The translations under genes and the position numbers were made by a program. The notes below the pieces were generated by a model. It was not told the origin of the DNA and did not search any database. It saw only the letters and a program-made list of their open reading frames with translations. From Lachnospiraceae bacterium (GTDB lineage: Bacteria; Bacillota; Clostridia; Lachnospirales; Lachnospiraceae): a DNA stretch of 64,000 nucleotides. The stretch covers positions 124,001-188,000 of the forward strand of contig JAPJQL010000001.1 in assembly GCA_030825115.1 (NCBI GenBank). The letters run 5' to 3'. Positions 1-8,444 of the stretch are shown here, piece after piece. Positions within the stretch are counted from its first letter, which is position 1, and each line of letters begins with the position of its first letter.

Positions 1-743
1 ACCGCCTCCACGGTCTCCGGTGTTACTTTACATGTATTGATCGATCCGTCCAATACGGGGGAGAACTGGGACCGCTGATATACCACATCCGTGATCGTAT
101 TTGGAAATTCCGGATTCCTGACCCGGTTTAATATCACGTTGGCAACCAAAATCCTGCCCTGCATATCACAGATTCCCGCCTCGGCCTGCACGATGCGTTT
201 TAGCACCTCATAGTCCTTGTCAGAATAACGGATCACGGCGGATGCCTTTCTCGCCTCTTCCTCTTTTCGGATTCGTTCTTCCTCGGCCAGCCTGATCGCC
301 TCTTCTTCGGCTATTCTGGCACGTTCTTCCTCAATCTGACGTATCTCTTCTTTATTTTCCTCAATAACCGCCTGCCGTTCTTTCCGTACTTCCTGCTTCG
401 CCTGTACATCCTGAAGCAGCGTGCTGCCCACAAGGAGCTGTCCTTCCTTTATTTTTTCCGAATCCTTAAGATGAAACTGTATTTTTGCTTCCGTAAGCAG
501 TGCAATTTCTTCAGTCTTTTCTTCCTCTTCCTGCACGGTCTCCTCTGCCGGAGTCTCCGCATATGCAGTCAGCGCATTTTTCCCGCCGCCCCCAAACATC
601 CCTGAGGTAAAGGTCATCACAGCTACCACGATTGCGCCTGACATGATCACCGCTGATGTGCGGTAAACCTTTTTCGTCATCGGGACGATCAGGCTTTTCA
701 CAAACTGGTAAACCGACTGAAGAAATGAGCATAGTGTCAGCAT
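1..743 (-). CDS. SleB/CwlJ-type cell wall hydrolase (partial, C-terminus off the left edge)
   Basis: The frame runs off the left edge. The start ATG at 743 is preceded by an AAAGAGGG ribosome site. A hydrophobic segment around residues 25-45 fits a membrane anchor. A long Glu/Arg-rich helical linker follows, with EEER/EEEE runs. The start of a Hydrolase_2 domain comes next: an IVQAEAG core with the presumed catalytic Glu, then GRILVANVILNRV. In this family the domain cleaves spore-cortex or cell-wall peptidoglycan during germination or growth. The coiled linker would set the enzyme away from the membrane. Substrate and role in spores are inferred from the family only. A second ATG four bases upstream (747) is in another frame. 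Confidence 0.8.
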   Translation of the reverse strand, partial: MLTLCSFLQSVYQFVKSLIVPMTKKVYRTSAVIMSGAIVVAVMTFTSGMFGGGGKNALTAYAETPAEETVQEEEEKTEEIALLTEAKIQFHLKDSEKIKEGQLLVGSTLLQDVQAKQEVRKERQAVIEENKEEIRQIEEERARIAEEEAIRLAEEERIRKEEEARKASAVIRYSDKDYEVLKRIVQAEAGICDMQGRILVANVILNRVRNPEFPNTITDVVYQRSQFSPVLDGSINTCKVTPETVEA

Positions 744-1045
744 ACATACCCTCTTTTCTTCTTCAAAATCAGCAATTCCCATTTTTTACATCATATTTTG
801 TCGAAAGTGGGGGACAAGTCCTAAAATTGCCTTATATGTGGTGACGTTGGTTATTCTAGTGGGGGATTAGAAAAAAGTCAATAAGTTTTTCACATTTTTG
901 TGACATCTGACATTCGAATTTTATTGTCATTTTAGACTATTCAGATAATCTGTCCAGTTTTTTCTATACTTTTCCTCATTTTACAGTTAACAATGCACAC
1001 CAGTTTGTTACATAATTATTACAATACTGTTAAATATAACGAGAC
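744..1045. other. AT-rich intergenic region upstream of the hydrolase
   Basis: About 300 bases separate the hydrolase start from the ybaK terminator. Apart from the promoter at 790-817, no convincing ORF, hairpin or repeat is visible. Confidence 0.5.
790..817 (-). promoter_or_regulatory. putative promoter of the cell wall hydrolase
   Basis: On the minus strand a TTGTCC -35 (812-817) and a TATGAT -10 (790-795) are separated by 16 bases, about 47 bases upstream of the start codon. The -35 is a moderate match. A sporulation sigma factor could be used instead. Confidence 0.4.
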
Positions 1046-1079
1046 AAAAAAGAAGGCGACTCCTGTCGTCTTCTTTTTA
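1046..1079. terminator. bidirectional terminator downstream of ybaK
   Basis: A 14-bp stem (1047-1060 with 1065-1078, one G.T pair) with a TCCT loop is flanked by A- and T-runs, so it can terminate on either strand. It lies 10 bases after the ybaK stop codon. Confidence 0.8.
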
Positions 1080-1088
1080 TGTCAACTA

Positions 1089-1574
1089 TTATTGCACGAA
1101 ATTGCCATATATTCCAGCCACAAACTCTCTGAGAACATCCGGATTTATCACGATCTGGGCGCCCCGCATCCCGGCGCTTACCGCAATTTCGTCGAACAGC
1201 ATCGCCGTTTCTTCTATATAAGTAGGATATTTCTTTTTCATTCCGATGGGAGAACAGCCGCCGCGGATATATCCGGTGACCGGCAGAAGTTCTTTGACCG
1301 GCAGCATCTCCACCTTCTTGTCTCCCGCCGCCTTCGCCATTTTTTTCAGATCCAGCTCCTCTGCCACCGGGATACAGCAGACCAGATATCCGGTCCGCTC
1401 CCCCTTTAACACCAGGGTCTTAAAGACGGTGTCTGCATCCTGCCCGATACTCTCTGCAACATGGACGCCGGATAAGTCGTTCTCGTCCACCTCATACTCC
1501 ACGACACGGTAAGGCACTGCCGCCGCGTCGAGCATACGCATCGCGTTGGTTTTTTCTGTTTTCTGTGTCTTCAT
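1089..1574 (-). CDS. ybaK: YbaK/EbsC-type aminoacyl-tRNA deacylase
   Basis: This 161-residue protein has the full length and core of the YbaK family. Family members hydrolyse mischarged Cys-tRNA(Pro) in the cytoplasm as a translation quality-control step. Recognisable blocks are the TVFKTLVLK strand, the KK(M)AKAAG helix with its conserved Lys region, the GYIRGGCSPIG loop and the C-terminal RGAQIVINP segment. An AAGGATGG ribosome site precedes the ATG. It lies between the hydro-lyase genes and the cell wall hydrolase, with its own terminator, and shows no functional link to either. Confidence 0.88.
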   Translation of the reverse strand: MKTQKTEKTNAMRMLDAAAVPYRVVEYEVDENDLSGVHVAESIGQDADTVFKTLVLKGERTGYLVCCIPVAEELDLKKMAKAAGDKKVEMLPVKELLPVTGYIRGGCSPIGMKKKYPTYIEETAMLFDEIAVSAGMRGAQIVINPDVLREFVAGIYGNFVQ

Positions 1575-1596
1575 GATGCCATCCTTTTTCCTGTCG

Positions 1597-2850
1597 TCAA
1601 GCCAGAACCGGCCCGGTTATCTTCCCGGCCACGGCACAGGCTGCCGCAGTCGCCGGAGATGCCAGATAGATCTCCACCTTGGAAGTTCCCATCCTGCCGA
1701 GGAAATTCCGGTTGTTGGTAGCCACAACCCGCTCTCCGTCGCTCAGGATGCCGCCGGTCCTTCCGCAGCACAGCCCGCAGCCCGGATGGGTGATGATCGC
1801 TCCTGCCTCCGCCAGTGTCCTGACCGCACCGCAGGCGATCGCCTCTTCATAAACCTTGCGGCTTGCGGGCGTTACGATCAGCTTTACAAAGGGAGCGACT
1901 TTCTTTCCTTCCAACACCTTTGCAGCCGCCTGCAGATCCTCCAGCCGGCCGTTGGTACAGGAGCCGATGAAGACCTGGTCGATGACCGTGCCTTCCAGTT
2001 CGCTCACGTTTTCAATCCGGTCCACCTGGGACGGACATGCCATAACAGGCACAAAATCCTCCGCCCGATAGGTGATGGTCCGCAGGTAAGAAGCATCGTC
2101 ATCGCCCTTTAAGCCCTTCTGGAAATCATCCATCTGGATCTCGCAATAGGCGGCCGTCTTCTCATCCGGGGTAAACAGCGCGCATTTCGCCCCCGCCTCA
2201 ACTGCCATATTGGCGATCGTCATACGACTCGCCACGGTCATCGCCTCAACGGCAGAACCGCAAAACTCCAGCGCACGGTAGGTTGCTCCGTCCGCGCCCA
2301 GGTCCCCGATCAGGCGAAGGATGATATCCTTGGACATCACGCCCTCCGGCAGTGTCCCGTTGATCTCCACCCGGATCGTCTCCGGCACCTTGATCCACAT
2401 CGTCCCGGTTCCCAGGATGCTGGCCATCTCCGTATATCCGATCCCGGATGAAAATGCCCCTACACACCCATAGGTCGTCGTATGGCTGTCCGTACCGAAC
2501 ACGATGTTGCCCGGCTTCACATACCCGGCCTCCGTCATAAGCTGATGGCAGATCCCGTCGCTGCGGTGGACGTTCTTCATGCCGTACTTGGCCGCAAAGG
2601 CGTCTCCCACACGAAAATGGCGGGTATCGTCCAGCTGGCTCGCCGGAACCAGATGGTCATAGATCAGGACCACCTTATCCGGGTCCCAAAGCCTCTGAAA
2701 GCCCATCTCCTCGAATTTGTCCGCCACAAACGGAATAAAGATATCATGGATCATCACCCGGTCCACAGATACCGTCACGATGTCTCCTGACTTTACCGTA
2801 TCCGCGCCGATATTATGCGCTACAATCTTCTCAATCATTGTCTGTCCCAT
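1597..2850 (-). CDS. Aconitase-family hydro-lyase large subunit (HacA/LeuC type), copy 1
   Basis: A 417-residue [4Fe-4S] dehydratase large subunit of the isopropylmalate/homoaconitate/dimethylmalate dehydratase group. GTDSHTTTYG carries the family active-site block. The three cluster cysteines are in GSCTNGR and in the GCGLC pair. A GAGGAGAA ribosome site precedes the ATG. It pairs with the small subunit encoded 48 bases upstream. The sequence differs from the classical LeuC I remember (GICHQ, and CCGRTGG after the cysteines) and is nearer the HacA/DmdA branch, so the substrate is open: isopropylmalate, dimethylmalate or another 2-hydroxy acid. Confidence 0.85.
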   Translation of the reverse strand: MGQTMIEKIVAHNIGADTVKSGDIVTVSVDRVMIHDIFIPFVADKFEEMGFQRLWDPDKVVLIYDHLVPASQLDDTRHFRVGDAFAAKYGMKNVHRSDGICHQLMTEAGYVKPGNIVFGTDSHTTTYGCVGAFSSGIGYTEMASILGTGTMWIKVPETIRVEINGTLPEGVMSKDIILRLIGDLGADGATYRALEFCGSAVEAMTVASRMTIANMAVEAGAKCALFTPDEKTAAYCEIQMDDFQKGLKGDDDASYLRTITYRAEDFVPVMACPSQVDRIENVSELEGTVIDQVFIGSCTNGRLEDLQAAAKVLEGKKVAPFVKLIVTPASRKVYEEAIACGAVRTLAEAGAIITHPGCGLCCGRTGGILSDGERVVATNNRNFLGRMGTSKVEIYLASPATAAACAVAGKITGPVLA

Positions 2851-2898
2851 ATCACGTTCTCCTCATATTCCATCTATCTGTCAGGCCGGCATATCCCA

Positions 2899-3390
2899 TC
2901 AATCCAGACCATTCATCCGGCGCATCGCCTTCACCAGACCGCCGGCACGGATGATATCCACAAGATTGTCCGGCAGGGATGCGATCGGGTACTGCCTGCC
3001 GTTGTAGTCCACGTGTTCATTGACTACGACGGTGATGGAATCGCCCTCGTTCATATCGTCATACAGATCCGGCTGCTCGATCAATAAAAGCCCGTTGTTG
3101 ATGGAGTTGCGGAAAAAAATACGGGCAAAAGATTTTGCGATCACGCAGCGGATGCCAAGTGCCTTGATGATCTCCGGCGCCTGCTCACGGGAAGAGCCGC
3201 AGCCAAAGTTCTTGCCCGCCACAATGATATCTCCCTCCCCGATCTGCGCCGCCAGCTCCGGGCGCAGGGGGGAAAATCCGTATTGCTTCATATCTTCTAT
3301 CGTTTTCAAAGCCAGGTACTCTGTCGGAATGATGATGTCGGTGTCGATATCGTCCCCGAGAGTCCAGACCTTTCCTGTAAACTGTTCCAT
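2899..3390 (-). CDS. Aconitase-family hydro-lyase small subunit (LeuD type), copy 1
   Basis: The 163-residue swivelling subunit partners the large subunit that follows it. The hallmark DDIDTDIIIP near the N-terminus and NFGCGSSREQAP near residue 65 are both present, as is the SFARIFFRNSINNG block. An upstream in-frame ATG at 3477 gives a longer frame. The start at 3390 is preferred because AGGAGACAGG lies just before it and the extra 29 residues do not match the family. It sits in the four-gene unit transcribed away from the LysR regulator. Confidence 0.86.
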   Translation of the reverse strand: MEQFTGKVWTLGDDIDTDIIIPTEYLALKTIEDMKQYGFSPLRPELAAQIGEGDIIVAGKNFGCGSSREQAPEIIKALGIRCVIAKSFARIFFRNSINNGLLLIEQPDLYDDMNEGDSITVVVNEHVDYNGRQYPIASLPDNLVDIIRAGGLVKAMRRMNGLD

Positions 3391-3478
3391 ATCCTGTCTC
3401 CTGATCGTTCTCATTTTCTGTGGCAGACGCCCATGTGCGGTCTCTGCCTTCCCTCCGTGTCCCTGCGAAAAACTCACG

Positions 3479-4735
3479 CTACAGCATATCCGCCGTACAG
3501 ATCTCGCCTTTTACCGCAGAAGCAGTCACCGTAGCCGCAGAACCCAGATATACCTTTGAGCCTGGATGGCCCGCCCGTCCTTTAAAATTGCGCGTGCCTG
3601 TGCTGATCAGCACCTCATTTTCGCCGATGACGCCCTGGCAGCTTCCCCAGCAGACGCTGCAGTTTGGGTTCATCACGATAGCGCCGCTTTCCATAAAGAT
3701 CTGGATCAGCCCCTCCTCAAGAGCCTGCAGATACACCTCCTGGCTTGCAGGCACCACCAAAAACCTGACATGGTCAGCTACCCTGCGCCCTTTCAGGATG
3801 GAAGCCCCCACGCGAAGATCATCGATCCTGCCGTTGTTGCAGGAGCCCAAAAATGCCTCATCGATCCGCACGCCGCAGACCTCTTTTGCCGGTACGACGT
3901 CGTCCACAAAATCCGGTCTTGCCGCTACCGGCTGGATCTTGGACAGGTCAAAGGTATATTCCTTCCTGTAGTTTGCATCTGCATCGCTCCGGAATACTGC
4001 CTTTGGCTCTCTTCCCCTCGCCTTCAGATATTCCAGCGCAATCTCATCCGCCTCAAAGATCGCGGTCTTCGCCCCGGCTTCCACCGCCAGGTTGCAGAGT
4101 ACCATGCGGTCGTTGACACTCAGGGTCTTTGCCCCGTCCCCGCAAAACTCCATCACCTGATAATTGGCGCCGTTCGCCCCGATCTCACCGATGATCGTCA
4201 GCATCAGGTCCCTCGGATACACTCCCTCCGGCAGTTTCCCGGTCAGGTTAAACTTAATCGTCTCCGGCACCAGAACCCAGGATGTCCCTGTCACCATGCC
4301 ATACAGAAGGTCTGTGCATCCCACGCCGGTCCCAAAAGCCCCCAGCGCGCCGTAAGTACAGGTGTGGCTGTCAGCCCCGAAGATCAGCTCTCCCGGACGT
4401 ACATAGTGCTCCATCATGATCTGATGGCACACGCCCTTGCCCTCCCAGAAATCGATCCCATGCTCTCTGGCAAAATCCCTCATCTTCTTCTGGGATGCCG
4501 CTGTCTTGGGATTGTCGGACGGAACGTTATGATCTACGATAAACACCATCTTTTTCGTATCCGCAATCTTTGGATGTTTCAGTTTCCCGTGGTACATGTC
4601 CACGGTCAGGTGAGTCGTCCCGTCGTTTGTCATCATGCGGTCCAGGTTCACGGTATGGATATCTCCCGGCTTCACCTCAGGCACCCCGGCCGCCAGCGCT
4701 ATGATTTTTTCTGCTATCGTCATTCCCATGATCAT
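3479..4735 (-). CDS. Aconitase-family hydro-lyase large subunit (HacA/LeuC type), copy 2
   Basis: A second, clearly divergent paralogue of about 418 residues. FGADSHTCTYGA is the active-site block, and the cluster ligands are in GSCNNGR and the CSVC pair. Its start overlaps the upstream small-subunit gene by four bases. Two in-frame ATGs (4735 and 4729) both sit behind AAGGAGGAGG, so the exact start is uncertain. Having two complete large/small pairs in one operon suggests two related dehydrations, for instance of homologous 2-alkylmalates, or subfunctionalised isozymes. That is inference; leuA and leuB are not in the window. Confidence 0.85.
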   Translation of the reverse strand: MIMGMTIAEKIIALAAGVPEVKPGDIHTVNLDRMMTNDGTTHLTVDMYHGKLKHPKIADTKKMVFIVDHNVPSDNPKTAASQKKMRDFAREHGIDFWEGKGVCHQIMMEHYVRPGELIFGADSHTCTYGALGAFGTGVGCTDLLYGMVTGTSWVLVPETIKFNLTGKLPEGVYPRDLMLTIIGEIGANGANYQVMEFCGDGAKTLSVNDRMVLCNLAVEAGAKTAIFEADEIALEYLKARGREPKAVFRSDADANYRKEYTFDLSKIQPVAARPDFVDDVVPAKEVCGVRIDEAFLGSCNNGRIDDLRVGASILKGRRVADHVRFLVVPASQEVYLQALEEGLIQIFMESGAIVMNPNCSVCWGSCQGVIGENEVLISTGTRNFKGRAGHPGSKVYLGSAATVTASAVKGEICTADML

Positions 4736-5214
4736 GCCTCCTCCTTGTTCAGAGATGCAATCAGCCCGCCCTGGCTTAAAATCTGCTGCATGTACTCTGG
4801 CAGCCTGGTACAGGAGTAGGTCTTCCCATTGGCTTTTGCCACGCCTTCCGTCAGGGACAGATCCATCTCATCCCCGCTTGCCACCTCATCCGGCAGCTCC
4901 CTGCACACGATGACCGGCAGGCCGATGTTGATGGCGTTGCGGTAAAAAATACGGGCAAACGACTTTGCCACCACCGCCTGCACTCCCAGCGCCGCGAGGA
5001 CGCTTGGAGCCTGCTCTCTGGAAGAGCCGCAGCCAAAGTTCTCGCCGCCGACCACATAGTCCCCCGGCTTTACTTTATTTGGAAACTCCGGGTCCAGCGA
5101 CTCAAATGTATGTACTTTCATCTCATCAATATTGGGCAGCAACAGATACTGGGACGCGATGATCTGGTCTGTATCCAGGTCGTTGTGAAATTTAAAAATA
5201 GTTCCGACAGACAT
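4732..5214 (-). CDS. Aconitase-family hydro-lyase small subunit (LeuD type), copy 2
   Basis: A 160-residue small subunit with NDLDTDQIIASQYL at the N-terminus, ENFGCGSSREQAP, and SFARIFYRNAINIG. It is the first gene of the four-gene unit. The ATG at 5214 is chosen because AGGAGG lies five bases upstream. An earlier ATG at 5235 lacks such a site. A strong promoter and a LysR-type operator lie immediately upstream. Confidence 0.86.
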   Translation of the reverse strand: MSVGTIFKFHNDLDTDQIIASQYLLLPNIDEMKVHTFESLDPEFPNKVKPGDYVVGGENFGCGSSREQAPSVLAALGVQAVVAKSFARIFYRNAINIGLPVIVCRELPDEVASGDEMDLSLTEGVAKANGKTYSCTRLPEYMQQILSQGGLIASLNKEEA

Positions 5215-5256
5215 GTCAACCTCCTGCAAATGCAATTTTTATGAACTGATGATTGT

Positions 5257-5286
5257 ATTATAACATTCCACTTGATATAATGACAA
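5257..5286 (-). promoter_or_regulatory. promoter of the tandem hydro-lyase operon
   Basis: Minus-strand TTGTCA (5281-5286) and a perfect TATAAT (5257-5262) are 18 bases apart. They lie between the LysR operator and the first gene of the operon. Confidence 0.7.
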
Positions 5287-5306
5287 TACATAATACTCAT
5301 GGTTAC

Positions 5307-5332
5307 TATAACAGTTAGTTATAAATTAACTG
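5307..5332. promoter_or_regulatory. LysR-type operator in the divergent promoter region
   Basis: Two overlapping perfect inverted repeats are visible: TATAAC-N5-GTTATA (5307-5323, a T-N11-A LysR motif) and CAGTTA-N9-TAACTG (5312-5332). The site lies between the regulator gene and the hydro-lyase promoter, just upstream of the -35, the usual activation position. Binding is inferred. Confidence 0.6.
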
Positions 5333-5382
5333 ATGTCCTATACAGGATTAGAATCGGACAGATTGGCGGCAAGGAGGAGACG

Positions 5383-6276
5383 ATGGACCAGAATTTATCC
5401 CAATACAAGATTTTTTACGAAGTGGCAAAAGCCGGAAACATATCCAAGGCGGCAAAGGAGCTCTATATCAGCCAGCCCGCCATCAGCAAGTCGATCAGCA
5501 AACTGGAAGACAGCCTGAACACGCCCCTGTTTAACCGCAATTCCCGCGGAGTCCAGCTGACAGACGAAGGGCTGCTCCTCTTCGAGCACGTGTCCTCTGC
5601 CTTCGATACGCTGACCCAGGGAGAGCAGGAACTGAAACGGATCAAGAATTTTAATATGGGAAATATCAGGATTGGCGTCAGCAACACCCTCTGCCGCTTT
5701 ATCATGGTTTCCTACCTGAAGGGCTTTATTGAACAGTACCCCCATATTAAGATCTTTATCGAAAGCCAGTCCACCACCCATACGTTGGCGATGCTGGACC
5801 AGCAAAAGATCGATATCGGACTTGTGGCGGAACCTAAGCGGAACAAGAACCTTACCTTTATTCCGGTTATGGATATCGAAGATATTTTTGTGGCGGCTCC
5901 CAGTTATCTTGAGAATCTCAAAGTGCGGGAGGGACAAAATGCCGATGTCTTCCAGGTCGGCAACATCATGCTGTTGGACCGCAACAATATCACCCGACAT
6001 TATATTGACGACTATATGAACCTCAACGAGATCCAGGCGAACAATCTCCTGGAAGTGACCACGATGGACCTGCTGATCGAATTTGCCCGCATCGGGCTTG
6101 GCATCGGCTGTGTGATCAAGGAATTTGTAAAGGAAGATTTAGAGAGCGGGAAGCTGGTCCAGCTGGAGCTTGGAACTCCGATCCATAAGAGGACGATCGG
6201 GTTTGCATATCAGCAGGGGCGGACTTCGCGGGCGTTGGATACATTTCTTGATTTTTGCGGGAATTATGGGAAGTAA
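5383..6276 (+). CDS. LysR-family transcriptional regulator
   Basis: A 297-residue LysR regulator. The N-terminal winged helix-turn-helix spans roughly residues 1-60, with the typical NISKAAKELYISQPAISKSISKLE. A substrate-binding domain of two Rossmann-like lobes follows. The ATG at 5383 follows AAGGAGGAG; an upstream in-frame start at 5299 would place the operator inside the gene. The divergent arrangement and the palindrome at 5307-5332 suggest that it controls the hydro-lyase operon, probably in response to a pathway hydroxy acid (inference). Confidence 0.9.
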   Translation: MDQNLSQYKIFYEVAKAGNISKAAKELYISQPAISKSISKLEDSLNTPLFNRNSRGVQLTDEGLLLFEHVSSAFDTLTQGEQELKRIKNFNMGNIRIGVSNTLCRFIMVSYLKGFIEQYPHIKIFIESQSTTHTLAMLDQQKIDIGLVAEPKRNKNLTFIPVMDIEDIFVAAPSYLENLKVREGQNADVFQVGNIMLLDRNNITRHYIDDYMNLNEIQANNLLEVTTMDLLIEFARIGLGIGCVIKEFVKEDLESGKLVQLELGTPIHKRTIGFAYQQGRTSRALDTFLDFCGNYGK

Positions 6277-6300
6277 TCTTGGAAGCGGAGACAGTCCGTC

Positions 6301-6348
6301 CGCGAGAAGGGGAGAAGGAGCAAAACTGCTCCCGCTCCCCTTCTCGCG
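6301..6348. terminator. long hairpin between convergent genes
   Basis: A 14-bp perfect outer stem (CGCGAGAAGGGGAG with its complement) encloses a second GGAGCA/TGCTCC stem. It sits between the LysR and PTS stop codons. There is no clear U-tract on either strand, so it may be a transcription stop or an mRNA-stabilising hairpin. Confidence 0.6.
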
Positions 6349-6353
6349 AATGA

Positions 6354-8174
6354 TTAAAACTTCACCACAACCGTCTTTCCCTTCTTCGCTGTGATCCCCG
6401 TTTCATATTTTATATTTTTCACATTGCCTTTTTCTGTGATGATCAGCATGGTGGTTGCCTGATATCCCGCCCCGGCGATTTTTTGCTTATCAAACCGGAT
6501 CAGCGGAGTTCCCGCTTTTACACGCTGCCCTTCGCTTACCAACAGAGAAAATCCATCTCCATTCATAGCAACCGTATCAATTCCCACATGAATCAGAATT
6601 TCCACACCGTTATCAAGCCTCATACCGCAGGCGTGCTTCATATTCTGGGACGCTGCCATGATTACTCCACCTGAAGGCGCAACGACCACGTTTTCATGTT
6701 CCGGTTCAAAAGCTACGCCATCTCCAATCGCTTTACTGGAAAACGCTTCGTCCGGCACTTCCGTGATCGGGATCACCCTTCCATCCAGGATAGCCACCAT
6801 ATCCTCTGATTCTGTTTCTCTGACAACCAGCACCCAGGTCAGGCCAAAGCTAACTGTCAAAGCCAGTACCCAGCCAATCGCCGCAAACGGCAGGTACGGT
6901 CCGATATACGCAGGAATGCTGAACACACTTGACAGGATATAACCATATAATCTTACGCCAAATGCACTGATAAACGCGGACGCCAGAGAGCTGGAAATGG
7001 TTACTGCGATCAACGCCTTTTTGTATTTGGTCAATACGCCAAACAGGGCAGGCTCCGTGATGCCAAGCGCACCGGATATTGCAGAAGATGCAACCGCACT
7101 TTTTCCTTCTTTTGTTTTTTCTTTAAAATAACATGCTGCTGCCGCGCCTACGATGGCGAGGTTGGCGATAAACATCATTGGCATCAGCATATCATATCCT
7201 TTATCTGCAAAGTTTTGCAGCGCGATAGGTGTCATGGCATGATGCATCCCCACAAGGATAGAAACAGGACGGATCGCACCAAATACAATGCCTGCAAGAA
7301 CAGGGGAAATCCCAAACAGCCAGTCAATCACCCAAGCCAGACCATTCCCAAGATAAATACCGATCGGCCCAATTACGGTCAAGGTGAAAAATCCCGATAT
7401 CAAAATAGTCAAGGTAGGAGTTACGACCGTCTTTAGCACATCCGGCATATGTTTGTCTACCGCCTTGTGTATGTAACTCAGCGCCAGTACCGAAAATATG
7501 ATCGGAATCACGGAACCGGAATAGTTGAACACCGGGACCGGAATGATGCCGCCGAAGGTAAATTGTGCAGCAGTTCCGGCTTTTGCCGCATCGACTAAAG
7601 TGGGAAACATGATTGTTGCCGCCATCGACAATGCCAAAAACGGGCTTGTCTTAAACTTTTTCGCCGCAGATACAGCAATAAAAAACGGCAAAAATGTAAA
7701 TACACCGCTTGCTAAAATATCGATCAGCAAGTATGTGTCCGTCTTATTGGAAATAACTCCCAGAGCCGCCAAACCGGAGATCAGTCCTTTTATCATACCT
7801 GCTCCCGCAATAGCAGGAACAATCGGACCAAACACACCGGAAACCATGTCCATGAACCAGGTTACAAAATCCTTCTTTTCCTTCCCCACCTCGTCTGACG
7901 GGTCCTTGTCTGTGTTTGCCACCATCCCAAGCATCTCACAGGCCACCTCATAATACTGGTTTACCGTAGTGCCCAATACGACCTGAAATTGCTTTTTGGT
8001 AAACTGTGTTCCCATAACTCCTTTGATTTTTTTGATCTCATCCTCCTGAATCTTATCCAGATCTTTCAGGTCAAAGCGAAGCCGCGTCATGCAATGCCAG
8101 ATATTGATAATATTGTCCGCTCCCCCTACAAGCTGAATGATCTGCTTTACAACTGCTTTTTTCTGCTCATCCAT
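6354..8174 (-). CDS. PTS beta-glucoside-family EIIBCA transporter
   Basis: A 606-residue three-domain sugar permease. EIIB is at residues 1-80, with the phosphorylated Cys28 in WHCMTRLRF. A membrane EIIC domain of about ten helices spans roughly residues 100-460. EIIA is at the C-terminus, with the phospho-acceptor His in LIHVGIDTV. The order B-C-A is that of the beta-glucoside (Bgl) family, which takes up and phosphorylates aryl-beta-glucosides, trehalose, sucrose or related sugars. The exact sugar cannot be read. No phospho-glycosidase or LicT antiterminator is adjacent. The divergent neighbour is an acid-sugar dehydratase-like enzyme. Confidence 0.9.
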   Translation of the reverse strand: MDEQKKAVVKQIIQLVGGADNIINIWHCMTRLRFDLKDLDKIQEDEIKKIKGVMGTQFTKKQFQVVLGTTVNQYYEVACEMLGMVANTDKDPSDEVGKEKKDFVTWFMDMVSGVFGPIVPAIAGAGMIKGLISGLAALGVISNKTDTYLLIDILASGVFTFLPFFIAVSAAKKFKTSPFLALSMAATIMFPTLVDAAKAGTAAQFTFGGIIPVPVFNYSGSVIPIIFSVLALSYIHKAVDKHMPDVLKTVVTPTLTILISGFFTLTVIGPIGIYLGNGLAWVIDWLFGISPVLAGIVFGAIRPVSILVGMHHAMTPIALQNFADKGYDMLMPMMFIANLAIVGAAAACYFKEKTKEGKSAVASSAISGALGITEPALFGVLTKYKKALIAVTISSSLASAFISAFGVRLYGYILSSVFSIPAYIGPYLPFAAIGWVLALTVSFGLTWVLVVRETESEDMVAILDGRVIPITEVPDEAFSSKAIGDGVAFEPEHENVVVAPSGGVIMAASQNMKHACGMRLDNGVEILIHVGIDTVAMNGDGFSLLVSEGQRVKAGTPLIRFDKQKIAGAGYQATTMLIITEKGNVKNIKYETGITAKKGKTVVVKF

Positions 8175-8222
8175 AGGACTGCCTTCCTCCTTTTCGTTTT
8201 AAACGTGGTTTTGTTTGCCTGA

Positions 8223-8251
8223 AATATAGCACAAACCCACATCGCCGTCAA
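8223..8251 (-). promoter_or_regulatory. promoter of the PTS gene
   Basis: Minus-strand TTGACG (8246-8251) and TATATT (8223-8228) are spaced exactly 17 bases apart, about 49 bases before the PTS start codon. Confidence 0.75.
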
Positions 8252-8276
8252 ACATACCAAAATCCAGTTTTTCCAC

Positions 8277-8306
8277 ATAAAAACCCTGATAATATATAGG
8301 TTTTTT
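8277..8306. promoter_or_regulatory. inverted repeat in the PTS/dehydratase divergent region
   Basis: AAAAACC (8279-8285) and GGTTTTT (8299-8305) form a dyad with a 13-base AT-rich centre, about 28 bases upstream of the PTS -35. It is a candidate operator for the nearby GntR regulator; no direct evidence links them. Confidence 0.3.
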
Positions 8307-8369
8307 CATGTAAGTCCTCGTAAATTGGACTGATTTTTTCCTCTTATTTCCCCCTTTTCCCTTACATTC

Positions 8370-8399
8370 TTGCTATTTCCCGTATTCTGTGGTTAAAAT
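8370..8399 (+). promoter_or_regulatory. promoter of the enolase-superfamily gene
   Basis: TTGCTA (8370-8375) and TAAAAT (8394-8399) are 18 bases apart, about 45 bases upstream of the ATG. Confidence 0.6.
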
Positions 8400-8444
8400 A
8401 TAACTAAACGGATCAACCAGTACGCAAAAGAAAGGATATCAATT

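Noticed and set aside
3566..4819. 417-codon plus-strand frame
   Set aside because: Fully antisense to the second hydro-lyase large subunit, with shadow-type composition.
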